Assembly (NCBI RefSeq): GCF_042654525.1
Contig: NZ_JBHSGP010000014.1
Span: 1,364,001 to 1,428,000, forward strand
From: Geojedonia litorea
GTDB lineage: Bacteria; Bacteroidota; Bacteroidia; Flavobacteriales; Flavobacteriaceae
Direction: 5' to 3'
DNA length: 64,000 nucleotides
Shown: one piece after another, positions 1 through 8,725 of the stretch
Position numbering within the stretch: the first letter of the stretch is position 1
Layout of the letters: every line of letters begins with the position of its first letter
Translations under genes and position numbers: made by a program
Notes under the pieces: model-generated
The model's input: only the letters and a program-made list of their open reading frames with translations
Told to the model about the DNA's origin: nothing
Database searches by the model: none

Positions 1-841
1 AGGCTCCATTGCCATTAGTGTTAATGATAAAGTTGCCATTATCAAGCGCCAACCCAGGAAGGTAAAGACTTCCCCTCACTAAATCGTCGATTTCGGTTGT
101 AAAGGGTTCAAAGGATTTGCCATCATAAATGTAAAATCCCTGTGTTCGTGTCCCTACCAACATACGCGTTTCGTCATAGGGGAGCATCACATAAATGCGT
201 TCTTCAGCAAACTTTTCGCCACCCGGTACAAGTTCAAATTTGCCATTAGAGTAGGTGCAAAGTCCTTCATTCCACACTCTAACATAATGTTTTCCATTCA
301 CCGTTGCTGCCACATGAATAGGGTTTTTGGGTATAATGACTTCCATGGTCTGCCCGTCCCAAATAAACATTTTATCATTGGTGCGAAAAGTAACGGCATC
401 ATCTATTATTAAACAGTCCCATACAGTCGTAAAGCTTCGATGTTCTGCAGGTACTTGATCTTTTAAGGATACATAATACAAGGCGCCAAGTTCATTTGCC
501 TTAAGATAACCAAACTCACCTTCAGAGCTTACATAAATGGTTCCGTTTTTATCTTTGGCCAATCCTCTAACGCCGAGATTATCCGGTAATTTAATGAGAT
601 TCCAATTAACGCCGTCAAACTCTATTACCCCGTTAGAATTAGAAAAGTACATAATGCCATTATCACCTTCTAGTACCCACCAATTTGTTGAGGCCGCTCC
701 ATAATCTTGATAATTATAATTGGTGATTTTAGGTTGGCCTAATTCATCTTGAGAATAGCTGGTATTAGAAAAAAACAATAGTGTGATACAGAATAGAAGA
801 GAAATCTTACCACAAATTCGAAATTGAAATTTGGTATCCAT
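1..841 (-). CDS. two-component-regulator-type beta-propeller protein, N-terminal part (cut by window edge)
   Basis: Open frame from an ATG at 841 running off the window start, about 280 codons with no stop. It begins with a signal peptide (hydrophobic ISLLFCITLLFFSNTSYS, then Q). The rest is propeller-like repeats, each near a W/F-D-G turn such as IEFDGVNWNLI, MFIWDGQTME and FYIYDGKSFE. This matches the periplasmic sensor propeller (Reg_prop) found at the N-terminus of Bacteroidota hybrid two-component systems and HTH regulators. The C-terminal output domain (Y_Y_Y plus kinase, LuxR-type HTH or GGDEF) lies outside the window, so the kind of regulator is unknown. Ligand unknown. Confidence 0.75.
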   Translation of the reverse strand, partial: MDTKFQFRICGKISLLFCITLLFFSNTSYSQDELGQPKITNYNYQDYGAASTNWWVLEGDNGIMYFSNSNGVIEFDGVNWNLIKLPDNLGVRGLAKDKNGTIYVSSEGEFGYLKANELGALYYVSLKDQVPAEHRSFTTVWDCLIIDDAVTFRTNDKMFIWDGQTMEVIIPKNPIHVAATVNGKHYVRVWNEGLCTYSNGKFELVPGGEKFAEERIYVMLPYDETRMLVGTRTQGFYIYDGKSFEPFTTEIDDLVRGSLYLPGLALDNGNFIINTNGNGA

Positions 842-964
842 AATCAAGGGTTGGTTAGAAAGCGTTACTGAAAAGATTGAATTTCAACTTATTAAATATA
901 CAAAATTTTGTTAAATAAGTGTAGGAATTAGATTATGAACTTTCCTGTACAACTAAAATATAAA

Positions 965-1080
965 TGGCTGTTGGCAGAATTTTAGTGCCAATGAAGGACA
1001 AATAAGGAAAGGGATAGGCTGAGATTCCGTTTCCTTATACCGCATTTCTGTGACCTAGTTATGGCGTAACCGAGTAGCCA
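965..1080. ncRNA. candidate structured RNA, multi-branch fold
   Basis: The 318-base gap between the propeller gene and the next gene holds nested complementary segments. A closing stem pairs 965-969 (TGGCT) with 1076-1080 (AGCCA). Inside are a hairpin 971-976/986-991 (TTGGCA/TGCCAA), a long hairpin 1002-1010/1030-1038 (9 bp) that extends through 1011-1015/1024-1028 with one bulged base, and a small hairpin 1058-1061/1067-1070. This is more ordered pairing than chance intergenic sequence usually gives. It ends upstream of the -7 box at 1148, so it is not obviously the leader of the gene at 1160. Strand and identity are unknown; a free-standing RNA is only one reading. Confidence 0.35.
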
Positions 1081-1147
1081 AAACGTTAAATGTTAATAGA
1101 ATTAGGGAATAATGAAAGGTATAAATTCATTCAAAACATAAAAAACT

Positions 1148-1155
1148 TATTTTTG
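1148..1155 (+). promoter_or_regulatory. Bacteroidota -7 promoter box
   Basis: TATTTTTG matches TAnnTTTG. Its last base is 5 positions before the ATG at 1160, so the transcript would have almost no leader. Confidence 0.5.
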
Positions 1156-1159
1156 TAAT

Positions 1160-1537
1160 ATGAAAACCCCATTAAATACTCAAGAACTACATAACCTTGC
1201 CATGAACCATGTAGGCAAAGAACTAGAGCAACGCGGTTTTGAGTTCATTGCGGTGAATAGTAAATTAAAAAAGCATCCGCAATTTGTTTGTATTGATAAA
1301 AATAAGCAGTATTATTTTGTAATTGTTAGAGTAGTTATTTTACCTGAAAATCCTAATAACTATGATATGGTTTGGATGGAAGCTTTTAAAAAACATGCTC
1401 GAGAACAAGATGCCAAAGTATTATATGCAGGCGTTGGGCTGGGGAATCCTGAAGGTGAAGATTTACCTATTTATTTAAACGAAGAGTATTTAATTGAATA
1501 TAATGGAATACAAGTAATTGAAACGTATTTAAATTAA
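1160..1537 (+). CDS. small conserved flavobacterial protein upstream of apbE
   Basis: 125 residues, no signal peptide or membrane segment. Similar short proteins in Flavobacteriaceae are often labelled Na+-translocating NADH-quinone reductase subunit F, but this one lacks the four-cysteine 2Fe-2S motif, FAD and NADH motifs and the N-terminal helix of true NqrF (about 400 residues), so that name should not be used. It is one base from apbE, whose product flavinylates Nqr subunits; the shared operon may be how the label arose. A role in flavin transfer or Nqr assembly is possible but not shown by sequence. Confidence 0.8.
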   Translation: MKTPLNTQELHNLAMNHVGKELEQRGFEFIAVNSKLKKHPQFVCIDKNKQYYFVIVRVVILPENPNNYDMVWMEAFKKHAREQDAKVLYAGVGLGNPEGEDLPIYLNEEYLIEYNGIQVIETYLN

Positions 1538-1538
1538 G

Positions 1539-2522
1539 ATGAAGAATAGTATTTTTTTATGTATTAGTTTTTTACTGGTCATGTCATGTCAAAAGGCTAA
1601 AAACACCAAAGTTTCTGGGCCTGTATTTGGGACATCCTACGGGATAAACTATTACTCTAAAGCTCATAATATTGATAGAGACGTGCTTGATAGTTTATTT
1701 AATGCTATAAATACCTCATTGTCTACCTATAAAGAAGATTCGTATATTTCAAAAATTAATAGAAATCAACCCACTACAGTTGACGATCATTTTATTACTG
1801 TTTTTAATACCGCTAGAGAAGTTTATGATGCCACAGAAGGGGCCTTCGATCCAACTATTGGAGCGGTGGTAAATGCCTGGAATTTTGGCCCCAAAGGAAA
1901 AGTCACAGGATTAGACGGAATAAAAGTGGATAGTTTAATGTTATCTGTAGGATTTGATAAAATTAAGCTAGAGTCTAATAAAGTTATTAAGGAAAACCCT
2001 GATACGTTTATTGATTTTAATGCGATTGCTAAAGGCTATGGCGTTGATGTTGTAGCTAATTATCTAGAATCGCTTGGAATAGAAAATTATCTTGTTGAAA
2101 TTGGTGGAGAAATTAGATGCAAGGGCATAAATATTGAAACGCAAAACCCATGGCGTGTTGGTGTTGAAAAACCTAATTTTGACGGCACACAATCGCTTAT
2201 CAAGGCCATTAATTTATACAATGAGGCTATGGCTACCTCTGGAACCTATAGAAAGTTTAGTATTGATGATGAAGGCAACCGGTATTCCCATATTATCGAT
2301 ACCGAAACAGGATACCCAAGTAAAACTAATTTGCTGAGTATTTCGGTGATTGCAAAAAATTGTATGATAGCCGATGCTTATGCTACAGCGTTTAAATCTA
2401 TGGGTATCGAAAAAGTAAAAACCTTTTTAGATTCTCACCCCGAACTTAAAGTATTTCTGATTTTTGAGAATGATCAAAATGAATTGGAAACACTACATCT
2501 CAATGGATTTCCAGAGGATTAA
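1539..2522 (+). CDS. apbE: FAD:protein FMN transferase (ApbE), lipoprotein
   Basis: 327 residues. ApbE uses FAD to attach FMN through a phosphoester bond to Thr/Ser of target proteins such as NqrB, NqrC and RnfG outside the cytoplasmic membrane, with Mg2+. The N-terminus is a lipoprotein signal with lipobox LVMSC near residue 17. Visible family motifs are FDPTIGAVVNAWNFGP, the GGEIRCKG segment, ATSGTYRKF, the HIIDTETGYPSK flavin-binding region and metal-binding ADAYATAFKSMG. Length is normal. It starts one base after the preceding gene stops and ends against a convergent methyltransferase gene. Confidence 0.93.
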   Translation: MKNSIFLCISFLLVMSCQKAKNTKVSGPVFGTSYGINYYSKAHNIDRDVLDSLFNAINTSLSTYKEDSYISKINRNQPTTVDDHFITVFNTAREVYDATEGAFDPTIGAVVNAWNFGPKGKVTGLDGIKVDSLMLSVGFDKIKLESNKVIKENPDTFIDFNAIAKGYGVDVVANYLESLGIENYLVEIGGEIRCKGINIETQNPWRVGVEKPNFDGTQSLIKAINLYNEAMATSGTYRKFSIDDEGNRYSHIIDTETGYPSKTNLLSISVIAKNCMIADAYATAFKSMGIEKVKTFLDSHPELKVFLIFENDQNELETLHLNGFPED

Positions 2523-3287
2523 TTATTTGTAAACTACAGGAATAAGTTCGCCTTTTGCCAAGCAAAATCGCGTAATATCCTCGTCGGTGAGTTTGGAAGT
2601 ATAATCTATTTCTTCAACCTTAAAACCAATAGAGCGAAGTTTTTCAAAATAGTCTAGGCCATAAACGCGAACATGATCATATTGTCCAAAGATTTTTGCA
2701 CGTTCTTTTTTGTCGGTAATGGAATTATCTTCAAAAGTTGCTTGGCGAGATAGGTCTTGAGGAATTTGAAAAACGCCCCAGCCATTAGGTTTCATGACAC
2801 GATATAATTCTTGCATGGCCTTGGTGTCATCTGGAATATGTTCTAAAACATGATTACATAGAATAACATCAAAAGTATGGTCATCAAACGGGAGGTTGCA
2901 AATGTCTGCTTTTACCTCGGCCAATGGTGAATTTAAATCTGTAGTGATGTATTCAAGATTGTTTAACTTCTTAAACCGGTTATAAAATGCCTGTTCTGGT
3001 GCAAAGTGTAGCACTTTTAGGTTTTCAGTAAAAAAACCAGTTTCATTTTTTAGGTACAACCAAAGTAGTCTGTGGCGTTCTAAACTCAAGGTTGATGGAG
3101 ACAGTGCATTGTTGCGTTGATTTCCATAACCATAAGGTAAAAAACTAACAAAACTTTTGCCATCAATAGGATCTGTAAAAGTTTTACCTTTTAAAAAAAA
3201 CGCTAAAAAAGGTCGTACCGTGTAACTTAACCTTATTAAATAAGGTCTAGGGAAAAAGTTGAGAAAAAATCTGAATAACTGTTTCAA
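2523..3287 (-). CDS. class I SAM-dependent methyltransferase
   Basis: About 254 residues from a TTG at 3287. The frame is open to a TTG at 3332, but that would overlap the cupin gene by 38 bases, and the 3287 start gives the basic-hydrophobic N-terminus KQLFRFFLNFFPRPYLIR 8 bases after the cupin stop. Fold evidence is the SAM-site strand VLHFAPEQ, the acidic ITTDL after strand 2, and FDVILCNHVLEHIPDD, typical of the Methyltransf_11 group. LHFAPE in place of GxGxG is common in the Bacteroidota branch. Substrate unknown. It appears to form an operon with cupin and map. Confidence 0.8.
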   Translation of the reverse strand: MKQLFRFFLNFFPRPYLIRLSYTVRPFLAFFLKGKTFTDPIDGKSFVSFLPYGYGNQRNNALSPSTLSLERHRLLWLYLKNETGFFTENLKVLHFAPEQAFYNRFKKLNNLEYITTDLNSPLAEVKADICNLPFDDHTFDVILCNHVLEHIPDDTKAMQELYRVMKPNGWGVFQIPQDLSRQATFEDNSITDKKERAKIFGQYDHVRVYGLDYFEKLRSIGFKVEEIDYTSKLTDEDITRFCLAKGELIPVVYK

Positions 3288-3294
3288 ATATAGC

Positions 3295-3612
3295 TTACTT
3301 ATAATCTTCTCTAACGGGACTAAATATGTCAACCACTTTACAGTTGGTCAACGCTCGTGCACTATGAACAACATTTGAAGGAATTAAGGTAATAACTCCA
3401 GGCTTTAATATTTGGGTCACACCACCTATAGTCATTTCTAATTGACCTTCGGTGATTTGAGTGGTTTGCTCGTGAATATGGGAGTGTGCTGGTAAAATGG
3501 CACCTTTTTCAATATCTACAAATCCAATAGTAGTGGAGTTGGTATGAAAATAACGTCCTTTAATGCCTTTGGCAAGTTCGCGCTGTTCAATTTCAGAAAT
3601 CACTTTTTGCAT
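3295..3612 (-). CDS. small cupin-domain protein
   Basis: 105 residues forming one cupin barrel. The first motif contains the metal-ligand pattern (PAHSHIHEQ, then the glycine turn in EGQLEMTIGG) and the second is HSARALTNC after PSNVV. Such single-domain cupins are metal-binding and may be isomerases, dioxygenases or sugar-binding proteins; the sequence does not say which. Starts one base after the map stop codon and is followed closely by the methyltransferase, so the three are probably co-transcribed. Confidence 0.8.
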   Translation of the reverse strand: MQKVISEIEQRELAKGIKGRYFHTNSTTIGFVDIEKGAILPAHSHIHEQTTQITEGQLEMTIGGVTQILKPGVITLIPSNVVHSARALTNCKVVDIFSPVREDYK

Positions 3613-3613
3613 G

Positions 3614-4432
3614 TTATAAAACTAATTGTTGTTGTCTGAATTCATGTTCTTCCTCACTTTCAATACCTAATGCTTCGTAGATGTAGGCAAATGTTGAAAG
3701 TAATTCAGGTTTCCCATTAACCAAAGCTACATCATGCTCAAAATGAGCGCTCGGCTTATTATCTAAAGTTGTGATGGTCCAACCGTCATTGTGTTGCTTA
3801 ATGCGATGAGTACCCATATTAATCATAGGTTCGATAGCTACAACTTGTCCCTCGATAAATTTTTTACCACGCCCTCTCTTACCATAATTAGGCATTTCGG
3901 GATCTTCATGCATTTTTCGGCCCAAACCATGACCTACCAATTCACGTACCACACCATAACCATGATCTTCACAATATTTTTGAATTGCATAGCCTACATC
4001 ACCCACGCGATTGCCAAGTTTAAATTCTCTTATTCCAACATATAAGGATGCCTTGGTAACTTCTAAAAGTTTTTGGGTTTCAGGGGCAATTTCACCCACT
4101 GCAAACGTATAGGCATGGTCGCCATAGAAGCCATTTTTTAAAGCACCGCAATCTATAGATATAATGTCACCTTCTTTAAGTGGTTCGCTTGTTGGAAATC
4201 CATGTACCACCTGCTCATTTGGACTCATGCATAAGGTGTTTGGGAAGTCATAAAGTCCTAAGAATCCGGGTATTGCACCTTCAGACCTAATAAAATCTTC
4301 TGCAATTTTATCTAATTGTAAAGTAGTTACACCTGGCTTCACTTCTTTGGCTAAAATGCCCAATGTTTTTGAAACAATGAGAGCGCTTTCGCGCATTAAT
4401 TCAATTTCCTCTTTCGTCTTTACTTCAATCAT
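3614..4432 (-). CDS. map: type I methionine aminopeptidase
   Basis: 272 residues, the usual type I length. Removes the initiator Met from nascent proteins in the cytosol. The dinuclear metal ligands are all visible: Asp in SIDCGALKNGFYGD (two Asp), His in ELVGHGLG, Glu in AIEPM and Glu in FEHDVALV; the substrate His lies in the MHEDPEMPNYG segment. A -7 box at 4450-4457 precedes it and it leads the map-cupin-methyltransferase set. Confidence 0.95.
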   Translation of the reverse strand: MIEVKTKEEIELMRESALIVSKTLGILAKEVKPGVTTLQLDKIAEDFIRSEGAIPGFLGLYDFPNTLCMSPNEQVVHGFPTSEPLKEGDIISIDCGALKNGFYGDHAYTFAVGEIAPETQKLLEVTKASLYVGIREFKLGNRVGDVGYAIQKYCEDHGYGVVRELVGHGLGRKMHEDPEMPNYGKRGRGKKFIEGQVVAIEPMINMGTHRIKQHNDGWTITTLDNKPSAHFEHDVALVNGKPELLSTFAYIYEALGIESEEEHEFRQQQLVL

Positions 4433-4449
4433 GATAAGAAAAATATGGG

Positions 4450-4457
4450 CAAAGATA
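4450..4457 (-). promoter_or_regulatory. -7 promoter box for map
   Basis: Minus-strand TATCTTTG, a TAnnTTTG match 18 bases upstream of the ATG. Confidence 0.5.
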
Positions 4458-4474
4458 CTTAAAATTAAAATTGA

Positions 4475-4885
4475 TTACTTTCTCAAAAATGAAAAGAGAC
4501 CTTTTTTAGTTGATCCTTTGATATGGGGTTTTTCTTTTGTAATCATTTGATAGATTTCACCCCATCCTAATACACCGCCAATATTGCGATCATCAATAAA
4601 GAGATCAGCATAAATTTTTCGGCTTTTGTTAGTGTCAAAGTCTTCTTCAGGATAGCTTTTGTTCACCGCGTAAAATTGGATGCCATTGTTTTCACAAAAT
4701 TCTACGGCTTCGTTTAATTTAGAGCCAGAACGATAGGTCCATAGTATGAGTCGATGTCCATCATTTTGTAACCGTTTTAAAGTTTCGAATGCAAATATTC
4801 TTGGTTTTCCAATTTTAGGATAAGCATCATCGACAATTGTGCCGTCAAAATCAATAGCTATAATAAGTTTATCTTGAAAATTCAT
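4475..4885 (-). CDS. BT0820-type HAD-superfamily hydrolase
   Basis: 136 residues, a compact HAD phosphatase without a large cap. Motif I is IAIDFDGTIVDD (nucleophile and acid/base Asp), motif II-like ILWTYRSG, and motif IV LFIDDRNIGG. This small family is known from Bacteroides BT0820 as a Mg-dependent phosphatase-like protein of unknown substrate. It lies between gpmI and map with gaps on both sides. Confidence 0.8.
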   Translation of the reverse strand: MNFQDKLIIAIDFDGTIVDDAYPKIGKPRIFAFETLKRLQNDGHRLILWTYRSGSKLNEAVEFCENNGIQFYAVNKSYPEEDFDTNKSRKIYADLFIDDRNIGGVLGWGEIYQMITKEKPHIKGSTKKGLFSFLRK

Positions 4886-4938
4886 TCAAAAAAAGGTTTG
4901 CTTAAAAATACAATAAATTATAGATTCAAATAGAATTC

Positions 4939-6456
4939 TTAAACTAGCGCCTTTTGCGTCATGGATTTAGGCTGTTCTATTCCCATCAATTTTAATATTG
5001 TAGGCGCAATATCACCTAAAATCCCATCCTTTATAGTGGTCTTCTCATTATCTATTAAAATAATAGGTACGGGATTGGTAGTGTGGGCTGTATTAGGCGT
5101 CCCGTCTGGGTTAATCATGGTTTCACAATTGCCATGATCGGCAATTAAAATAGTGGTGTAGTCATGTTCCAAAGCCGTAGTAACTACATCTTTTACACAA
5201 GTATCAACCGCTTCACAGGCTCTTATAGCAGCTTCCATGACACCTGTGTGGCCAACCATATCGCCATTAGCAAAATTAAGGCAAACAAAATCTACTTCTC
5301 CTTTTTTAAGCTCTGGAATTAAGGCGTCACGTAATTCGTAAGCACTCATTTCAGGTTTAAGGTCATAGGTAGCGACTTTTGGAGAGTTTCTCAAAATACG
5401 TGTTTCACCATGAAAAGGAGCCTCTCTTCCGCCCGAAAAGAAGAAGGTAACATGGGGATATTTTTCAGTTTCTGCAATTCGAATCTGTTTTTTGGCATGT
5501 TGTTCAAGAACTTCACCTAAAGTTTCGGTTAAATTGTCTTTTTCAAATACGACTTTGATACCTGTAAAGGATTCATCGTAATTCGTAAGAGTTACATAAT
5601 AGAGATCGAGTTTGTGCATGTTTTGTTCATGAAAATCGGTCTGGGTTAGTGCTTCTGTAAGCTGACGACCTCTATCAGTTCTAAAATTGAAGAACACAAC
5701 TACGTCTCCATTTTTAATCGTGGCCACTGGATTGTTAGTATCATCAACCATAATAATAGGTTCAATGAACTCATCTGTAATATTTTGGTTGTAACTGTTT
5801 TGAATAGATTCGGTAGCATTTTTTGATGGAGTTCCAAGGCCATTAACTAATGCATCATAAGCTAATTTTACGCGTTCCCAACGCTTATCTCTATCCATGG
5901 CATAATAGCGTCCAGTTATTGATGCCAATTTAGTATTAGTGTTCTTAATATGGGATTGCAATGATGTTATAAAACCAAATCCAGATTTTGGGTCTACATC
6001 GCGCCCATCGGTAAATGCATGAATAAATGATTGTTTGACTCCAGAAGCTTCGGCGGCATCAACTAAGCCAAATAAATGATCAATATGCGAGTGCACACCT
6101 CCATCACTAAGTAAGCCTAGAAAATGAACCGGTTTGTTGTTGGTTTTAGCATAGTTAAATGCTTCTACCAAAGTAGGTTCTTTTGCAAGGGTGTTATTTT
6201 TAACTGCTAAATTTATTTTTACTAAATCCTGATACACGATTCTTCCAGCTCCTAAATTCATGTGGCCAACTTCACTATTCCCCATTTGTCCTTCGGGTAA
6301 GCCTACATGCAAACCATCGGTTCTTAGACTGGCATTAGAATAATTTTGATAAAGGGAATCAATAAATGGTGTATAGGCATTATCAATTGCTGAAACTTTT
6401 GGATCAGGAGATTTTCCCCAACCATCGAGAATCATTAAGATGACTTTTTTGTTCAT
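4939..6456 (-). CDS. gpmI: 2,3-bisphosphoglycerate-independent phosphoglycerate mutase
   Basis: 505 residues, normal for the family. Interconverts 3- and 2-phosphoglycerate in glycolysis/gluconeogenesis using two Mn2+ ions and a phosphoserine intermediate. It opens with the metal-binding VILMILDGWG; the catalytic Ser is in GQMGNSEVGHMN. Other metal ligands are seen in HIDHLFGL, NFRTDRGRQLT, CLNFANGDMVGHTG, IADHGNCE and NTAHTTNPVP. Monocistronic by spacing, with a -7 box at 6480-6487. Confidence 0.97.
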   Translation of the reverse strand: MNKKVILMILDGWGKSPDPKVSAIDNAYTPFIDSLYQNYSNASLRTDGLHVGLPEGQMGNSEVGHMNLGAGRIVYQDLVKINLAVKNNTLAKEPTLVEAFNYAKTNNKPVHFLGLLSDGGVHSHIDHLFGLVDAAEASGVKQSFIHAFTDGRDVDPKSGFGFITSLQSHIKNTNTKLASITGRYYAMDRDKRWERVKLAYDALVNGLGTPSKNATESIQNSYNQNITDEFIEPIIMVDDTNNPVATIKNGDVVVFFNFRTDRGRQLTEALTQTDFHEQNMHKLDLYYVTLTNYDESFTGIKVVFEKDNLTETLGEVLEQHAKKQIRIAETEKYPHVTFFFSGGREAPFHGETRILRNSPKVATYDLKPEMSAYELRDALIPELKKGEVDFVCLNFANGDMVGHTGVMEAAIRACEAVDTCVKDVVTTALEHDYTTILIADHGNCETMINPDGTPNTAHTTNPVPIILIDNEKTTIKDGILGDIAPTILKLMGIEQPKSMTQKALV

Positions 6457-6479
6457 AGGAGTATTGTGTTTTCAAAAAC

Positions 6480-6487
6480 CAAAGATA
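6480..6487 (-). promoter_or_regulatory. -7 promoter box for gpmI
   Basis: Minus-strand TATCTTTG, matching TAnnTTTG, 24 bases upstream of the ATG. Confidence 0.5.
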
Positions 6488-6607
6488 AAGTTTCTGAAAC
6501 TAAACCGTGAATAATTACAAAGTGAAATGTAGCTTATCGAGAATTTTTAATGGTTTATGTTATAAAGCGCCAATTAATTAAAAGAAATTGAAAAAAGGGA
6601 ACAGGGA

Positions 6608-7378
6608 TTAACTTGCTTTTTTGTATTTGGCAATGGCAGCTTTGATTTTTTCTATTCTATTGTCTGGGTCTGGATGCGTACTTTGAAATTCTGGAACACG
6701 ATTTGGGCCAGCCGCCGCTTTTAAAATTTGCATCACATCAATCATTTCTTCAGGATCATAGTTAGCGTCAATCATAAATTTCACCCCTAAATCATCACTT
6801 TCTAGTTCGTCATCTCTGCCATTAGTGAGTAAGGTTTGATAGCCATAGCTACTTACTACATTGCCCATATCGGCACCAACGGCAGCGCCAGTTGATAAGG
6901 TCTGCCAATATTCGGTTTCAGCAATGCGTTCAGCCGAGTGGCGACCAAGAACGTGTCCAATTTCATGACCTAAAACACCAGCAAGTTGGTCTTCATTTTC
7001 TAATTTTGTAAAGAGCGCATAAGTGATAAAAATCTGACCACCTGGTAATGCAAAGGCATTAATAGTGTTAGCGTCGGATAGTAAATGAAATTCGTAATTA
7101 TAAGGTGTTTGTTTGGCCAGGCTCGATTTTACTAATCGATTTCCAACATTATCTACAAATGCTTGAAACTCTTCATTAGGATAAAGTCCTCCATATTGTT
7201 CAGTAAGTTGTGGTGCACTTTGCAAACCAATAGCTATTTCCTGATCAGACGACATGTTAATAGCTTGTTCCCTTCCAGTATAAGGGTTGATTTCTGTATT
7301 ACTGCATCGCTTTATAACAGCAAAAAGGACAATTGCAAGACCAATTAATAGCCTAATCTTGAATTTACTACTTCTCAT
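6608..7378 (-). CDS. M48-family zinc metallopeptidase, membrane-anchored or exported
   Basis: 256 residues. One N-terminal hydrophobic segment (IRLLIGLAIVLFAVI) followed by a Cys that does not form a good lipobox, so it is probably an uncleaved anchor or a weak signal. The zinc site is GHEIGHVLGRHSAER (HExxH) with the third ligand in DDELESDDLG. The C-terminal STHPDPDNRIEKI is typical of the BepA/LoiP-like M48C group, which degrades or refolds misfolded outer-membrane and periplasmic proteins. No operon partner. Confidence 0.88.
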   Translation of the reverse strand: MRSSKFKIRLLIGLAIVLFAVIKRCSNTEINPYTGREQAINMSSDQEIAIGLQSAPQLTEQYGGLYPNEEFQAFVDNVGNRLVKSSLAKQTPYNYEFHLLSDANTINAFALPGGQIFITYALFTKLENEDQLAGVLGHEIGHVLGRHSAERIAETEYWQTLSTGAAVGADMGNVVSSYGYQTLLTNGRDDELESDDLGVKFMIDANYDPEEMIDVMQILKAAAGPNRVPEFQSTHPDPDNRIEKIKAAIAKYKKAS

Positions 7379-7478
7379 GAAATTTAATTGAGATATGAAT
7401 TCTAAAGTTACAAACTTCCATTTTATTTTTAGAAATAGATTTAATTAAATTAATTTTAGCCCATTAAAACTGTGATTC

Positions 7479-7904
7479 ATGTCTTTTTCATTTAAAATTA
7501 TTGATGCTGCAGAGATTAATTCCATAATTCCATTAGTTCAAAAGTTAACCAATAATAAATTCTCTGATGCAGTTTTATTACAGCGTTTTGAAGAGATGGT
7601 TACTCAAAATTATGAATGTGCTGGAGTTTATGATGGGGATACCCTAATTGGTATTTCGGGGATGTGGTATTGCACCCGACATTATGCTGGAAAAAGTATG
7701 GAAGTTGATCATGTTTATATTGATGATGCCTATAGAAGTAAGGGTATAGGGAAGCAATTTTTTAAATGGATGTATGACTATGTAAAGGCCAAAGGGTATA
7801 CTTCGGTTGAATTAAATACCTATGTTCAAAATTATCCTTCTCATAAATTTTACTACAATGAAGGCTTTGAAATTCTAGGATATCATTTTTTTAAAACCCT
7901 TTAG
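7479..7904 (+). CDS. GNAT-family N-acetyltransferase
   Basis: 141 residues, single GNAT fold. The acetyl-CoA loop is seen in DDAYRSKGIGKQFF (R/Q-x-x-G-x-G/A) after MEVDHVYI, and the C-terminal strand is YYNEGFEILGYHFF. Probably acetylates an amine; substrate not predictable. Ends directly against pepE (convergent, no gap). Confidence 0.85.
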   Translation: MSFSFKIIDAAEINSIIPLVQKLTNNKFSDAVLLQRFEEMVTQNYECAGVYDGDTLIGISGMWYCTRHYAGKSMEVDHVYIDDAYRSKGIGKQFFKWMYDYVKAKGYTSVELNTYVQNYPSHKFYYNEGFEILGYHFFKTL

Positions 7905-8612
7905 TTATTTTAATTGATTGAGTTCAGTTCCTGATTCAATTTCAAATGCATCTTTATCGTATTCAAAAATACGCGCTTTCAATCCACCTTTTAAAACAAT
8001 GGAGTCACCTTTAACCTCTAACCAACTCCCTTCTCTTAAACCAACTACAGGTTGGGTGTTGAATTTATGAAATTCTTTTATTCGGGTTTCGCGAGTTTCT
8101 CCCATGTGCTTACTGGATGCATCAGGATCTAAATAATGCGGGTTGATATTAAAAGGGACCAAGCCCAAAGTTTTAAAGCTAGGAGGATAAACAATGGGCA
8201 TATCGTTGGTAGTGCCAATGGTTAGTCCACAAATATTACTGCCTGCACTTGTCCCTAAATACGGGGTGCCATTAAGTACAGCTTCTTTTATAGGTTCAAC
8301 AAGTTGGTTTTTATACAATTGATTAACTAATACAAAAGTATTACCGCCACCAATAAAAATACCTTTGGCTTGTTTAACAGCCTCAATTGGATTATCAAAT
8401 TCATGAATCCCTACCACCGTTTTCCCGATTGAAGCAAAGGCGGCTTTAGCATTTTTAGTATACAGCTCATGTGTAATCCCACCAGGTCTGGCGTAAGGCA
8501 CAAATAAAATCGTTTCGGCAGTTTTAAAAAGTAGTTTTAATTCATCTAAAATATAGTCTAAATAACCGCTGCCATGGAGCGTTGATGTACTGGCAATACA
8601 AATTTGTTTCAT
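7905..8612 (-). CDS. pepE: dipeptidase E (peptidase family S51)
   Basis: 235 residues. Cytosolic serine peptidase that cleaves dipeptides with N-terminal Asp. The nucleophile lies in LGTSAGSNICG in a class I amidotransferase-like fold; IFIGGGNTFVL and the His segment NINPHYLDPD complete the family signature. Length matches PepE. It transcribes divergently from the tandem genes at 8726 and 9525. Confidence 0.9.
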   Translation of the reverse strand: MKQICIASTSTLHGSGYLDYILDELKLLFKTAETILFVPYARPGGITHELYTKNAKAAFASIGKTVVGIHEFDNPIEAVKQAKGIFIGGGNTFVLVNQLYKNQLVEPIKEAVLNGTPYLGTSAGSNICGLTIGTTNDMPIVYPPSFKTLGLVPFNINPHYLDPDASSKHMGETRETRIKEFHKFNTQPVVGLREGSWLEVKGDSIVLKGGLKARIFEYDKDAFEIESGTELNQLK

Positions 8613-8725
8613 ACTTAAAGTATTTGTTGTAAATTTAAGTAAACCTTGTATTTAACAAAAGTTTATAAGGGGTTTTCAAAAATGTTAATCGCATAAACGC
8701 GTAATTTGAAGTTAACTAAACTATT

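Noticed and set aside
1011..1079. TPP riboswitch (GCTGAGA-like loop present)
   Set aside because: The second conserved half (CCTGAxCxGGxTAATxCCxGCG) does not match and no thiamine gene follows.
1160..1537. Na+-translocating NADH-quinone reductase subunit F
   Set aside because: Too short and lacks the 2Fe-2S, FAD and NADH motifs; the label is a common carry-over next to apbE.
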